A DNA stretch of 64,000 nucleotides, from the NCBI GenBank assembly GCA_015501585.1, contig JADNRY010000337.1, positions 1 through 64,000 of the forward strand. The letters are read 5' to 3'. Made by a program: the position numbers and the translations under genes. The notes beneath the pieces are model-generated. The model saw only the letters and a list, made by a program, of their open reading frames with translations, was not told the origin of the DNA and searched no databases. Origin of the DNA: Rhodocollybia butyracea (Eukaryota > Basidiomycota > Agaricomycetes > Agaricales > Omphalotaceae). Below, one piece after another: positions 23,725 to 34,920 of this stretch. Within the stretch, counting starts at the first letter, position 1. Every line of letters begins with the position of its first letter.

Positions 23725-23894
23725 CTTTTTTGAACATCAAAAAAATTACTATTGTGTGAATAACACAAAGCTATTAGTTTAACAAGCTAAAAACAGTTAT
23801 ACTACCAAGTATAACACCCATTATTCCAACTCGCTACACAATCTATACAAACCCACTCCAATTTTTCCTTCCCGCTATATCATTCACTGTCCCT

Positions 23895-26233
23895 ATGACC
23901 TCTCAAAATCAATCAGAGAAGTCATATCAGAGTGTGCACGATTGCGCACCTTCCATTTGTGGTGACGTGTCACCACACTCAATTTATTCAGTCGCATCAG
24001 CGACTCATTCTGTACGTGCGTCTGAAGGACGGCACTACAGGCAGGACAAGAGTCCACCGAATGAACAGTCTATGACTATTCGTAAGAAACAGCCAACCCG
24101 AGAGGGTTTAAGTGAGATTTCTTCTGCGCTACGAGATGTAGCAGCATCACTCAACAAGAGTACGCAAGTACTCAATCGTATTCTCAATATAACTGAGAAA
24201 TGGGATGCATCTAGCATCTGATCTGATGAAGAAAGATCTTCTTCATCAAGAAACAGCAATAGAATCACTATTGCTGCACCCACACCGAGACGGCCTGCCG
24301 TCACAACGCCGGTATTGCACAATGCAGCACCATCTGTTCCTACCGAGGCAAACAACTCAGTACGCCAATGGCGTGAGACTGTGCCCAAGGCACTGTCAGT
24401 CCATCAATCACTGTTGGACGAACAGTATTCACAAGGGATGACTAAGTCACCCCATCATGTTCCTGTATTCCGACAGGAATACGCACCAGTGTCAGTAACT
24501 ATACTGACACCCATCTACACATCCCGCATGAGACAGAGTCCCAATGCAGAGGCAGCGTCTCTGACACTGCAAGGTCCCAGGCCATTACCGGTGACCAAAC
24601 CTTGCTCACCACAAAGCGCGGTGAACATTAAAAGTGAACCGAAGTTACCTTGTAACTTCAATCAGGTAGTAGCGATACCACCACAGGAAAGTACAATGTA
24701 CTTCCCTACTGCAAGGGCACCAATGGTACCCAATATTATTACACCTCCAGTAGTTGTACCAAACACTACTGGAAATCATTCCAGTATGGGACCGCAACAC
24801 GGTACCCTTCCGGTAGTTCCTACTACCATATCCATCGCCCCGGCGACACAAAGTGTTGCCCTCCGGTAGTACACACTACCGTAAGACTGTCCAAATTGCC
24901 GCCCAGCAATGTGCCAGAGCCAAGTTCAATGCCAGTACCAATGGTATCGGCCAAGTTGCAACCACAGCCGCTTCCATTGGGAGTAGCTAAAGATTGGGTG
25001 AGTCGCATAGCGATTCAACGCCAACATAATGCCAGTCTCCGAGATTTCAGATTTGCGCCATCTGGGCTTCCCGACCAAATGTTGGATATAATGTCGATGG
25101 AATACCCGTTGACAAATTGACTACTCCCAGAGAAATCTGGGATCGATTTTACATCCCACCCGCCAAGTCCTTTCCAGGACCAAGCAACAATGCGAGAGCA
25201 AAAGCTCCTAGCAAAAAATCCCGTGAAGGGGGAGGAAGCACAAGAGTGCTAAATCCAAAGGCCGCAAACACAGCCATGGTCAGATGAATCATTGGACCCA
25301 AGTGACACTGAGTCAAATACTGACTCATTGTCTAATGCCTCTTGGCTAGACAAATTTGCTAACCGCAAGGGTAAAATTACTAAAAATGAGCAGCGTAAAT
25401 TACTGCGCTCGCTTGCATCTAAGATGCGAGAAACAACAGGTGACGACAAACGTCGTTCCCGATGGAAACACAAGGTACACAAAGTGTACCGTAAACAAAT
25501 TCGAGATAAGGTAGGGAATCCTATCCCTCCCATTGAGAGCTGTAAAGCTCTTAAAGTTCCATCTCCGGAGGTCTATGATGGATCTCCGGATGTCGATGTC
25601 TTTGAGCAGTGGCTAATGTCACTTCTCCAATGGATGGTAGTCAACCGCATGTGCGGTGACAATTATGATGCTACACGGACTGCCATGCTTGGCATGTTTC
25701 TACAGGGCAAAGCCCTTGACTGGTATAACGACAAAGTCGCTGGTATACACCGCACTGTCCTTAAGTGGACATTTGAAGGCGCCATCATTGGTGTCTTTGA
25801 TTGTTGCATCCAAGCAACGACCATTCATCAAGCTGCACGGCAGTTTGACCTTATTGAGTATTCACTTGATACAGGTGTGAGGGATTATTATTCCTCACTT
25901 ACACGATGGGCATCACGGATGCTCCAAACACCGGATGATGCAACAATGCGGAAACGGTTCATTGAGGGATTACCCTTCAATATTATCAGGCAACTCACGA
26001 ACGAGGGGATCGTTCTGGAGTATGCCAAATTAGAAGTGATGGTCAGAGCCGTCACACGCATTGAGGACCACATGGCCCTCACTAAATATTATGTCTCTTC
26101 TAGGAATAGAGACGATGAACTTGAATCATCAGAACACCCCGATGAGTCAGACACCGAGAACATTAAAAATGTTCTTGAGCCAATCGAGGAGGACACCTCC
26201 TTAAGTATCGGAAAGGATAAACCTTCCAAATGA
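23895..26233 (+). CDS. Retrotransposon Gag polyprotein
   Basis: Three overlapping open pieces (23895-24221, about 24230-24869, about 24870-26233) look like one coding region split by frame breaks. The N-terminal part is Ser/Pro/Gln rich and low in structure. The C-terminal 200 residues carry a Gag capsid-like domain with MLGMFLQGKALDWYNDKV, YYSSLTRWASRML and RKRFIEGLPFNIIRQL, as in Ty3-type Gag. No CCHC zinc knuckle is seen; the C-terminus is acidic. It likely builds particles for the element at 23472-26826. Confidence 0.7.
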
Positions 26234-26561
26234 TTTATTGGTTTATTCCAATGCCCAGGTAATATGCCTTACCTGGGCATCACTACTTATCCTCAGCCCG
26301 GATTCTCACTGAGAATCCTCATTAAGCAATACTCGGAAACTTCTGAGTCTGCGCATTGAACATTCGGACATTTCCGAATCAAATCATGCTCTAGTGGTAC
26401 GCCCCACTATCGTTTGATTCGGACAAGTCCGAAAATCTGATGCGCCGCATCAATTAATCCCGTACTTGATACGGGATCATTCTATGTTAAACCAAATTAA
26501 AAATGGTTTGGATGGTGATGATGTCATTACCATTTTCGATTCACATCCCTGATGTTAATCT

Positions 26562-26573
26562 GGTGGGGGAGGG
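26562..26573 (+). other. Polypurine tract of the LTR element
   Basis: GGTGGGGGAGGG sits immediately upstream of the 3' LTR (TGTAACACC), where plus-strand DNA synthesis is primed in LTR elements. Confidence 0.7.
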
Positions 26574-26826
26574 TGTAACACCTCCGCCTCTCCATAATCA
26601 CCACTGACCGTATCCGGCAATACGGTCATCCTAGACGCCGCCGATAGACCAAACGGTCTATCTTATCATTCTATTTATTATTAATTATATAATAAATCTG
26701 TTACTATAAGTATTGTACAATTACTTAAGAGTCTAGTTAGTCTTTTACACCGTCGTACACACAATAGTATCCTATTTGTCGTGTTCACCGGTGTTCTTAA
26801 GGACTTTGCCCATAGGGCGCGTTATA
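26574..26826 (+). repeat. 3' LTR
   Basis: 253 bases, pairs with 23472-23724. All six differences between the two LTRs fall at CpG-type sites (see findings). Confidence 0.85.
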
Positions 26827-27452
26827 GGTTGATTCAGGTTTTGGTTCAGCACCTGAACCCAAATACTGAATCACAACCTGAATCACCATGGCTGACCGTA
26901 GCTAATAATTAAATCCTTCACTAGATAATAACTTCAGAATTGTAACAACTCAATAGCAATTTTCAGGTAGCGGGCCTTGCCGCTTGTCGGCGCTACCGAT
27001 TATTATCACATGGACGCTCGGCACTCAAGTAAACGCTGTAAAATCTCTTATGGTCAAAAGAAAGGATTTTGGTTGCTTCTTGGCCATAATATTTGTAAAT
27101 AATTCATCTGGATGTTCAAAACATAGAAAACTGCTGCAAAATCGCGTGTTTTTCCTAAATTTGGTACATCCCTATCTTAGCGATGAGTAGTTTCTATATT
27201 GACTCTTGATCACGATACTTATCTCGTACTACATACAAGGTAAGGCCCCGTTCTGTTACTGTGATGCGACAGCGTGTGAGAGTGATTTCCCTGCTAAAAT
27301 CTGTGAGATCGGTTGAGATGTAGAAATGTCAAATATTTGTGTGTTATCTCATAGATTTCGTGTTCCGTAAATGATAAATCGCGCATGAGAGATGTGACAG
27401 GCGTGATAGGCGTGATCTCACCGTCGTTTCTTGCTGTTCCGTTCCCTCTTCT

Positions 27453-28719
27453 ATGGCTACACCATCTCCTGCTACTGAGGACGATCCAGGTCCTAACAAC
27501 AATGACCCTACTAAGGAGAATTTTGATCCTAAATCTCCACTCTCTGTGAAGAAGAAAACCTCAAAAACCACTGGTACAGCCAACACTCAAAAACTGAGCC
27601 GCAAAAGCACCACGGCAAAACCCAGAAAGAAAACCAATAAAGCCAAAGATCCTGGACCTGAACCGGCCTTGGAGAAACCAGAAAAGAAGCCTCGTGCTAT
27701 TTTCTCTACAGAGGATGATAGAATCATGGTCGCCGTCCTGTTGGACCAAAAGGAGGAAGGGAACGCGACAGACAATGGAGGATGGAAGGAACCTGCACTA
27801 AATGCGGTGGTTAAGGCTCTTGAAGGAAGCGAGGTCGAAAGTGGTGGTTCCAAGAAGACTACTAGGAGTGTCAGAGATCATTGGGCAAAGGTACGTTGTT
27901 TTTTTTCATGCTACAAGATCACTATTTAACTAATACAATGTTTTTACAGCTGAAGAAAGATTATCAAGCGTTCAAGGAGCTTGCAGACATCTCAGGCTGG
28001 GGCTGGGACTTGGACAAACAATGTGTTCGTGCTACTGATGAGCAGTGGGACACGTATCTCTTGGTATGTTAGTTGTTTTTCAACGATTTGTCCTTCTCTA
28101 ATATTAAATTCATGTAGGCACACCAGAGAAAGCAAAGTATTGTGATGCAACATTTCTGTTGTATGAAGACATCGACCTTTTGCTCAATGGAGCGCTTGCA
28201 ACCGGTAACAATGCATTTCATCCTGGTACAGATGCAACAGTACCAGATTTAGACCTCTCGGGCTCGGACAAAGACTCAGATTCGGAAATTGAGGTAATGG
28301 CAATGTCGTCGGCATCGTCAAAGGTATGGTTTAGATCTAGATAGTATTTTCTTGCTGAAACAGCTCAGGTATGGGATGATGGTACACCGTTGAAGCGAAA
28401 GACATCTGCGCGTGACCCCAACTCTTCTAACAAATGTTCGCGTCGGGACCGCACTGGCCGACTTTCCACATCTGGAGCAATTGAACAGATGTCAAAGTCC
28501 ATTGAGGGTATGGCGAGTGTTTTTGGTGGATCGCAAAGTTCGGAGCCAGTACGTTTGGGCCAGGCTGTTGCGCTGCTTGAGAAAGAAAAAGAGATTCTGA
28601 CCAAGGATAAAGCAAGGCTGATGCTCATTGCTCAGCAGAATATCGCGTTTGCTGATCTCATCCTTTCTGTCAAGGATGTCGAAACTCGTCATGCTATTTA
28701 CCAGTTGAAGCTTGAGTAG
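27453..28719 (+). CDS. Harbinger Myb/SANT-like accessory protein
   Basis: Exon 1 (27453-about 27890) has a Lys/Pro-rich N-terminus and a SANT-like domain, beginning with a FSTEDDRIMVAVLLDQKE block and ending SVRDHWAK. The next exon continues LKKDYQAFKELADISGWGWD, the trihelix part that contacts DNA. An acidic linker (DLSGSDKDSDSE) follows, then a coiled-coil C-terminus (EQMSKSIEGMASVF, LLEKEKEIL). PIF elements need this protein beside the transposase for excision. One base seems to be missing in CC at 28123-28124; CCC would restore HPEKAKYCDATFLLYEDID. It ends one base before the stop of the convergent transposase. Confidence 0.8.
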
Positions 28720-28720
28720 A

Positions 28721-30115
28721 TTAGATACCGCCTGTACTTGAAGTATACGCTATGTAGTCATCCCACATTGCCTGAGCAATGCCATCTCGTTTCTCCTTTG
28801 CCCTCCGGCGCTCTGCAGCTGATATAGTACTACCCAGTTCCCCATCCTCATCGGAATCATTTAGCTGCTCCTGCTGGATCTGTCTTTCAGCAGCAACGCT
28901 TCGAATGTTCCAAGCCTTATCGTCAGGATCAAATGACCGAACAAAGTTGTGAACTGCACCCAGTCCTGGTACAAGCTTGGCTTGAACTGCAAAGGGATAT
29001 TCAGGTGCGCTATTGAGAATCTTGAAGCGTCGCTTCTTGATCCCAAAAATACGCTCAATTGCATTTCGAAGCTGTGCATGGCGGAGGTTATATAGTTCCT
29101 TTGGATTGCGAGGCCTTCAGATAATGTCAGTAATGATATTTGTTATCGGAGAGACCAGTTTATTTTACCGGAGGCTTGCCTGCTCCCACTCCTTCAGATG
29201 GTAGCGCACACCCCGGTAAGGTACCAGCAATGCATCGCATGAAGGAAAACCAGCATCGGCAAGTAGATATTTCCCATTTGGAATTCGGAGGGTTGTCCGA
29301 CGTGCATCTTCAAAGATACGGCCATCTCCTGCACTACCTTCCCAACCACTGAGAATATAACAGAAATCCAGGGAGAAAAGGCAGGCTACAAGGACATTCT
29401 GGGAGATCCACCCCTTTCGATTGCGGAATCTCTTCATGTCATCCACAGAGACTTGAGCATGAAAGTGGGAGCCATCAATTGCACCAAGGCAGTCCTCAAA
29501 GTATGGAAAGTATTTGCTGTTGTTCTTGATCTCCGGGGGAACTTTGTTCTCAGGAAGACGGACATATTTGGCATAGAATTTTCCGATGAGAGCATTGAGA
29601 ACCTCATTGAAGTATCTAGTACAGCATGAGACCAGTCCTTTCAATTACAAAGTAGACACTTGCTTTGATATTGTTGCAGCGCCGCGCATAAAGTGTTCTT
29701 GCAACTCACGATTGCTGCCATTAGAGACAGCGGCACGCAAAAATATGGCCACCTTCTCTTCAATTGATACGTAACGACTATCTGAAAGTCCACCTATGTT
29801 GCGAAGCTCACTGATGAGTGCACGGAAGACATTCTTTCTCATGCCAAACATCCGGCGAAAGCGTTCATTACGGCCTCCATATACATATTAAAATGAAGGA
29901 TATATAGATAGACTCTATTACTTACCTGCAAGCAACTCTTTCAGCCAATGCTCTCCTTTGAATGACCCATTCATAAGAGGTCGGCGGGTTGAATTTCCGG
30001 CTAAATGAACTGTGACGACTGCTACAGCAGCAATTACTGTAAAAGCTGCTATTTTTTTTTTACCAAGGCCCTTTTCTGTAGCCTTGGAAGCTTTCCCACT
30101 TCGCAACCGAGCCAT
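28721..30115 (-). CDS. PIF/Harbinger DDE transposase
   Basis: ATG at 30115 (MARLRSGKAS), stop TAA at 28723-28721, several introns. The order is a helix-turn-helix-like region (MRKNVFRALISELRNIGGLS, EEKVAIFLRAA), then DDE_Tnp_4: CLGAIDGSHFHAQV with the first Asp, LSGWEGSAGDGRIFEDA, KYLLADAGFPSCDALL with the second Asp, and RNAIERIFGIKKRRF with the Glu. All three catalytic acids are present and the domain order is complete, so the element may be autonomous. The C-terminal tail is acidic and Glu/Arg rich. Confidence 0.85.
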
Positions 30116-30301
30116 ACAGAAGAGGAGAGAAAGGATAGAAGCTTGTTAAAGGCGCGATGGCGGCCGCCGGGTACTAATCTCACATCAAAGTTGGGCGGCC
30201 GGATTAATCTCACATCGAAGTCGCATCAGTTGCGACAAATCGGATCTCACATTTTGTTGTCAAATCACCCTGTCGTATCAAAGTTACAGAACGGGGCCTA
30301 A

Positions 30302-30638
30302 TCATTTAAATCATCTGTGACGATCATTCTAAATCAAGACTAGTGGTTTTACGCTTCCTCATGCCGGTTGACTTGGAATGTGGTGTTTAGTGGGAATGAC
30401 TGGAATATCACAAGAGTCACCGAACCCACGTATCTTTTTCGTGGCATTGTGGCACGTAGATGTGGCGATGTGGCAAGCTACATAATTACAAGGCATCTCG
30501 TTCTCATCATTCCTCAATTCATTTGCGACCCCTCATAAAGCCATTTACCTTTTCTTTCTCTCTTTCTCTCTTCCTTGTCATCTCCTTCCCTTGCGGTTTT
30601 TCAGTGACAAAGTACATATACATTCTCTCAGTGTAGAA
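30302..30638. promoter_or_regulatory. Upstream region of the HMG-box gene
   Basis: Contains a long pyrimidine tract (about 30545-30590, TTTCTTTCTC repeats), common in fungal promoters just before the transcription start, and CAAAGTACATATA at 30608. Confidence 0.45.
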
Positions 30639-32092
30639 ATGCCCGCTAGGCGTACTCGGACAAGAAACGATGTGAGTCGGGGAGGCTCTTCTGACGGTTA
30701 GCACTGTCTTTAGGCTCCCAGAAGTCTGCAAAACTTGTTAACCTGGTCACAAAAGAAACTGAGAGCTTCAGCCTCGATGTCTCCCCGAGAGTATGCACAT
30801 TAGATACTACCGACGATGATCCAGCCCCAACACAAACCCAAAAAAATCATATTCCGAGGTCTCAAAATGCTTTCATTCTTTTCCGCATCGACTATCTGAA
30901 AAACAAGCACACTCCAGGCTCGGTTCTTTGTGACTCTTCATCCTCATTGGGCAAGGTCATCGGTGAGGGGGAAAAGCAATCCGTATTAAGTTTTTGGTCC
31001 CTAACTCGATAGACAACAGCCCGAATGTGGCGGGAACTACCAGAGAAAGAGAAGGCTGGATGGCAGCGCAAGGCTCTAGAGAAGAAAGCAGAGCATAAAA
31101 GAATGTATCCTGGGTATAAGTTCTGCCCTGATCGTTCAACCTCAAGAAAAAAGAATAGTTCCTCACGGACCAAGGCTTCGACCTCAAATTTAAATCGTAT
31201 TGAGCACAAATGCTCGCCACAAGAAACAATTTCGCCTATCACACTGCCCGCCGTGCCTAATATATTTTGGAGTCAAGCTAATGTGTCCCCAACCCAACAT
31301 CTATCGCTCGCACCACCGTTTCATGAGATTTACGGTCAAAATTCGAGTCGAGCTGGTGCAACTTCTTCCTTGCTACCCCGAATAAATCCAGGCTTCGGTC
31401 CTTCTGTTTATACAGATCCCACTTCAAGCGCACAGGGGTTCGCTAAACAAGCCGGTATTGCACCACTAGCTTGGTACTTGCAATACAAAAAACAAAATGA
31501 AAAACAAAACGAACTGGACGATTCATATAACAGTTGTTTAAGGCAGTCTGACCGCACGTCGTATACCAAAAACCCTTCAGGTGAGGAATGCGCTAGAAAA
31601 CATCCTCTAGATTATCTGTGCGCGCAGGATGTACGTCAGTCTCCGAACAAAATGCCTTCATCAGGTAGCTTTTGTTCCTCCATCCCGTCATCCAATCCAT
31701 TCCGCGTAGTATCGCATCTATCAGAATCTAGATCCATGACTTCTACGTCATACAGCGGCCCCCCTTCTCTGATAGATAGGGAACCAGTAGCTGTACAGAT
31801 ACATGCCCCACAGCCAATACGTCCGATAACATTAGGGCAAAGATTCAACGATACTGCACCCTACGCTGTCGACTGCACGTCAAGTGGGAGTGTCTCGGAG
31901 TATGCCTGCGGCGACAAGAAGTTTTCCAGTGGCAGCGGTTATTATTCGGTTGAAGATTCCAACGTTCCGGTCGACTCGTCTTCGGATGCCCATCCGATGA
32001 GGCTCACAGAGTCGGGAGAGAATCATAGTCCACTTGCCTCCAGTTTCAGCAACAGTTCTTCCGATAGTTTTTGGAGTTGGCTTTCAACGTAG
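30639..32092 (+). CDS. HMG-box transcription factor
   Basis: Exon 1 is 30639-30671, exon 2 is 30722-30955 and exon 3 is 31013-32092; all junctions are phase 0 and the total is 448 residues. The HMG box of the MATA_HMG type spans residues of about 65-140: IPRSQNAFILFRIDYLKNK, then LGKTTARMWRELPEKEKAGW, ending HKRMYPGYKFCP. The rest is a long Ser/Pro/Asn-rich region without a known domain, as in many basidiomycete HMG regulators linked to mating or fruit-body development. It should bind DNA in the nucleus. Whether it controls its neighbours is unknown. No homeodomain or pheromone-receptor gene lies nearby, so this is not the mating-type locus. Confidence 0.85.
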
Positions 32093-33454
32093 ACCTTGCG
32101 GTAAAGGACCTGAGATCAGAAAAATTAGGATACCAGCTGTATAGCGATGTTGAGGATGTATGATCCTTGAAGAACGGAACGGTGTATTACGCAGAAATCC
32201 ATGCCTGGACTTTGGTGACTTCCAATTCGTGGCTACATCCGTTTTGGTCTATCTACTTTATCTTTCTGTGCCTTTAATTTAATCCATGTATTCTACGTAT
32301 TCAGAGCTTGACGTCGATCCCAAGCTCCTCCCTAGTTGTAAGAAGCATAAGCCCCGAAGCGAAAGGGGCCACTATAATAACTAATAACAGTCATCAAATC
32401 TGAAATACCAGCAAGAGTTTCGATCTAGTCGTTTAGCTGACTGTCGATTTTTCTGGATCGACCATAGCGCTGGTACTCAGATTTAACGTCTGTAGGAGCC
32501 CGAATCGAAGGGCTATTCAAGCCTATTGAGATTCATCGACATCGCTCTATTGTGATTTTGATGTGGGTGCCTACACACTAGCTACGCCTACTGCTTTGAG
32601 GGGCATCCCGAGAAGCCCGCGTACGAAGTCACAGAAATCGATACAAGAGTTCAGCGTAGTCGGCTTCCTAGAATGAGTCGCACTGTCGAACAACGTCAAG
32701 CTTCCATATCGCTGGTAGTGTTCCGGTGGCGATCCAGATATCCAGTATTCTCGTGTTTGGCTACACTTGAAGGACACTTGTGTCTCGGAGCCTCGGACGA
32801 TATTGTGCTGTGTGATACCGCTCGCGGACAAGCGGAAAAGACAATCGATTGCTAACCTCAACTCGCAGTCTCGCAGTGACATACATTTCTGGCAACGGCG
32901 ACTATCATGAGAGTGAACGCACGTTAGGTCGGTAATCATGCATCGAATCTCAGGTCATAAAAAGGGTATACTTGTTGTACCTCCCTTATGATCGGTTATT
33001 TACCTCTTGAATGCCAACTTTCACTCGTAAGGTCGATATATGCGGTCTTTTTATTCAAACTTGCAAGTACTTCGAACTTGCCGAAGGCCCGGACAGTCTC
33101 CGATTTCAGACGGCACCGCGGCAAATTTAGCATCGGGAATCGGCATCTGCTCCCTTCAGAGCAGCAGTTTCAAGCTGATCTGTACATGCTTAGCAGTTAG
33201 CACTTGGCATCGATTGTCCAAAAGCTTACTTATCAGGAGGTAAGCTTAGAGATAGTATTCGCCTCGCTTCTCCAGGTCCCGATGTAGCCACTCCTTGGTC
33301 GAGCCTATCCAATGCTTTCAGAGTTTATCGATTGATAATGTGGCAAACGGGTCGGGATAGCTCTCATGACGTCCCATCCGAATGGCAAGGATGATCCGCA
33401 AGTGCTTGTTCCTAGTGGCTCTCCGAGTACGCCGATAATGTTGTAGCTGGCGGG
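32093..33454. other. Intergenic, 1.4 kb
   Basis: A minus-strand open stretch at 32571-32939 lacks any conserved motif and is probably chance. No RNA gene or repeat seen. The right end is the promoter of the repeat-precursor gene. Confidence 0.35.
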
Positions 33455-33461
33455 TATATAA
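33455..33461 (+). promoter_or_regulatory. TATA box of the repeat-precursor gene
   Basis: TATATAA lies 60 bases before the ATG at 33521, a usual distance for a strongly expressed fungal gene. Confidence 0.6.
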
Positions 33462-33520
33462 TGTGTACCCCAAGTCCTTGGTTAAATCATATCCACCAAT
33501 ACCCCACTTCAGTTATTGAA

Positions 33521-34495
33521 ATGCAGTCTTTCTCGATCCTCCAGATTCTGGTACTCTTGTCCGGGAGTGTCGCACTGCCTGTGGTAAGTATATCCTTTAA
33601 CGCGCGATCTAAATATTTAGCCTGATCTTGATTCTTTTCAGCCTGATATCCTTTACGATGTAGTGCAATCAGGCAGAAATGATATATCGATACCTTCCCA
33701 GTGGACGCCTGGTCTTCAGAATATCGGAACCAGGGCGATTCAGGATTCTCTCTCGAGGAGCAATCCAAGTCCATTGGAGTCCGCAGTTTATCCTCCTCGA
33801 GATTGGAACGGTCTTGAAAGTTCATCTTTACCATCGAAGGGGTTTATCTCGTCCCCAGAGGCTTCTGCCTGGAAGCGAGAGCCTGGGACCACTCCAAGTC
33901 CTCCTTCATGGAAACGCAAAGAGTCATCGAAGCGAGAATCCGACATTATCCCGGGTCCCCCTTCATGGAAACGCGAAGAGGACTCACTCTCGCCATTGAA
34001 GCTAGAATCCGACGCTATTCCGGGTCCCCCTTCATGGGAAGGTGAAAAGAATTCACTCTCTTCATCGAAGCGAGAATCCGACATTATTCCGGGCCCCCTT
34101 CATGGAAACGCGAGGAGGATTCATTTCCTCTATTGAAGCGAGAATCCGACACTGTTCCGGGCCCCCCTTCATGGGAAGGTGAAGATGACTCACTCTCTTC
34201 ACCGAAACGAGAATCCGATATTGTTCCGGGTCCCCCTTCATGGAAACGCGAGGAGGATTCACTATCTTCATCGAAGCGAGAATCCGACATTATTCCGGGT
34301 CCCCCTGCATGGAAACGCGAAGAGGACTCACTCTCGCCATTGAAGCTAGAATCCGACGCTATTCCGGGTCCCCCTTCATGGAAGCGTGAAGAGGCATCAC
34401 CTCTTTCATCGGAGCGCTCAGAATTGGACACTCCTCCCAGTCCCCCATCATGGAAACGCGAAGACGCTTCACCTCCCTCATCGAAGCATGTTTAA
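33521..34495 (+). CDS. Secreted Kex2-type repeat peptide precursor
   Basis: Exon 1 (33521-33583) encodes the signal peptide MQSFSILQILVLLSGSVALPV; after a 58-base intron exon 2 runs from 33642 to the stop at 34495. The mature protein has a non-repeated spacer of about 80 residues, then nine units starting at 33879, 33936, 34005, 34074, 34142, 34211, 34280, 34349 and 34421. The usual period is 69 bases (23 residues). A unit is a core ESDIIPGPPSW, a Lys-Arg, an acidic/Ser spacer (EEDSLSSS), and another Lys-Arg. Lys-Arg is the Kex2 site, so the core peptide could be cut out in the Golgi. Cores 3 and 5 end in Glu-Gly instead of Lys-Arg. This layout is that of fungal KEPs and of some ribosomal peptide precursors. 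C5 at 34094-34098, where the next unit has C6, breaks the frame by one base and is likely an undercall; with it restored the protein has about 305 residues. Confidence 0.85.
33879..34456 (+). repeat. Nine coding repeats of 69 bp
   Basis: Spacing between Glu codons is 57, 69, 69, 68, 69, 69, 69 and 72 bases. Core variation is concentrated at positions 4-5 (II, AI, TV, IV), while PGPPSW is nearly invariant. Confidence 0.9.
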
Positions 34496-34920
34496 ACGAC
34501 TTCAAGCGAACATTGACCCATATTATTACATACTAGTTACTTCCGACTTTTCGCAGTATTATTGACTGTCTAGAGTCCGTATACTTACCTAATCAGCTCC
34601 TCTCTGCCCCTTAAACGCTCTCCATATTCGAACTCTTTGACTGTATTTATTTAGAGACCTATCCATGTAATCCGCATATAGTAGACAGTAGACACCGGAA
34701 TTCTACGTAGCACAACGCGTGGCAATTCAAGAAACCCTCCCATCTGGTCCATCATAACTGAGATAACTGAGATCAAGGTCGATTCAAGCTGCAATCTATA
34801 ATTGACGAAAGTAAACAAAATGGACGCGGACAGGTTATGTAGTCCAGCGCTAGATCATATTTTACCCCCAGTAAATACACCAAAGTCTCACTCTCCAACT
34901 AACATCCGAAAGACTAAGAA
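34496..34920. terminator. Convergent 3' flank of precursor and ABC gene
   Basis: 425 bases between two convergent genes; both transcripts must end here. AT-rich with possible poly(A) signals. No other gene. Confidence 0.4.

Larger units (their letters stand above)
23472..26826 (+). mobile_element. Gag-only LTR retrotransposon, 3355 bp
   Basis: Two 253-bp direct repeats (23472-23724 and 26574-26826) start TGTAAC and flank about 2.85 kb. A polypurine tract GGTGGGGGAGGG lies directly before the 3' repeat. The interior encodes only a Gag-type protein; there is no protease, reverse transcriptase, RNase H or integrase, so it depends on a partner element. No clear target-site duplication: flanks read GGATTAT and GGTTGAT. 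Confidence 0.85.
27244..30298. mobile_element. Complete PIF/Harbinger DNA transposon, 3055 bp
   Basis: Terminal inverted repeats start GGCCCCGTTCTG on both ends and match over about 29 bases with three mismatches (…TGATGCGACAG and …TGATACGACAG). TAA flanks both ends (27241-27243, 30299-30301), the three-base duplication typical of the superfamily. TGTGAGAT motifs repeat just inside both ends. The element carries the two usual genes in convergent order: a Myb/SANT-like DNA-binding protein and a DDE transposase. Confidence 0.92.

Noticed and set aside
32571..32939. 122-codon open stretch on the minus strand
   Set aside because: No domain, no homologous feel, unusual composition and no supporting splice signals; likely chance.
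30639..34495. Mating-type locus with an alpha-factor-like pheromone
   Set aside because: The HMG box and Kex2-type repeats suggest it, but basidiomycete pheromones are short CaaX lipopeptides, and neither a STE3-type receptor nor homeodomain genes are present.
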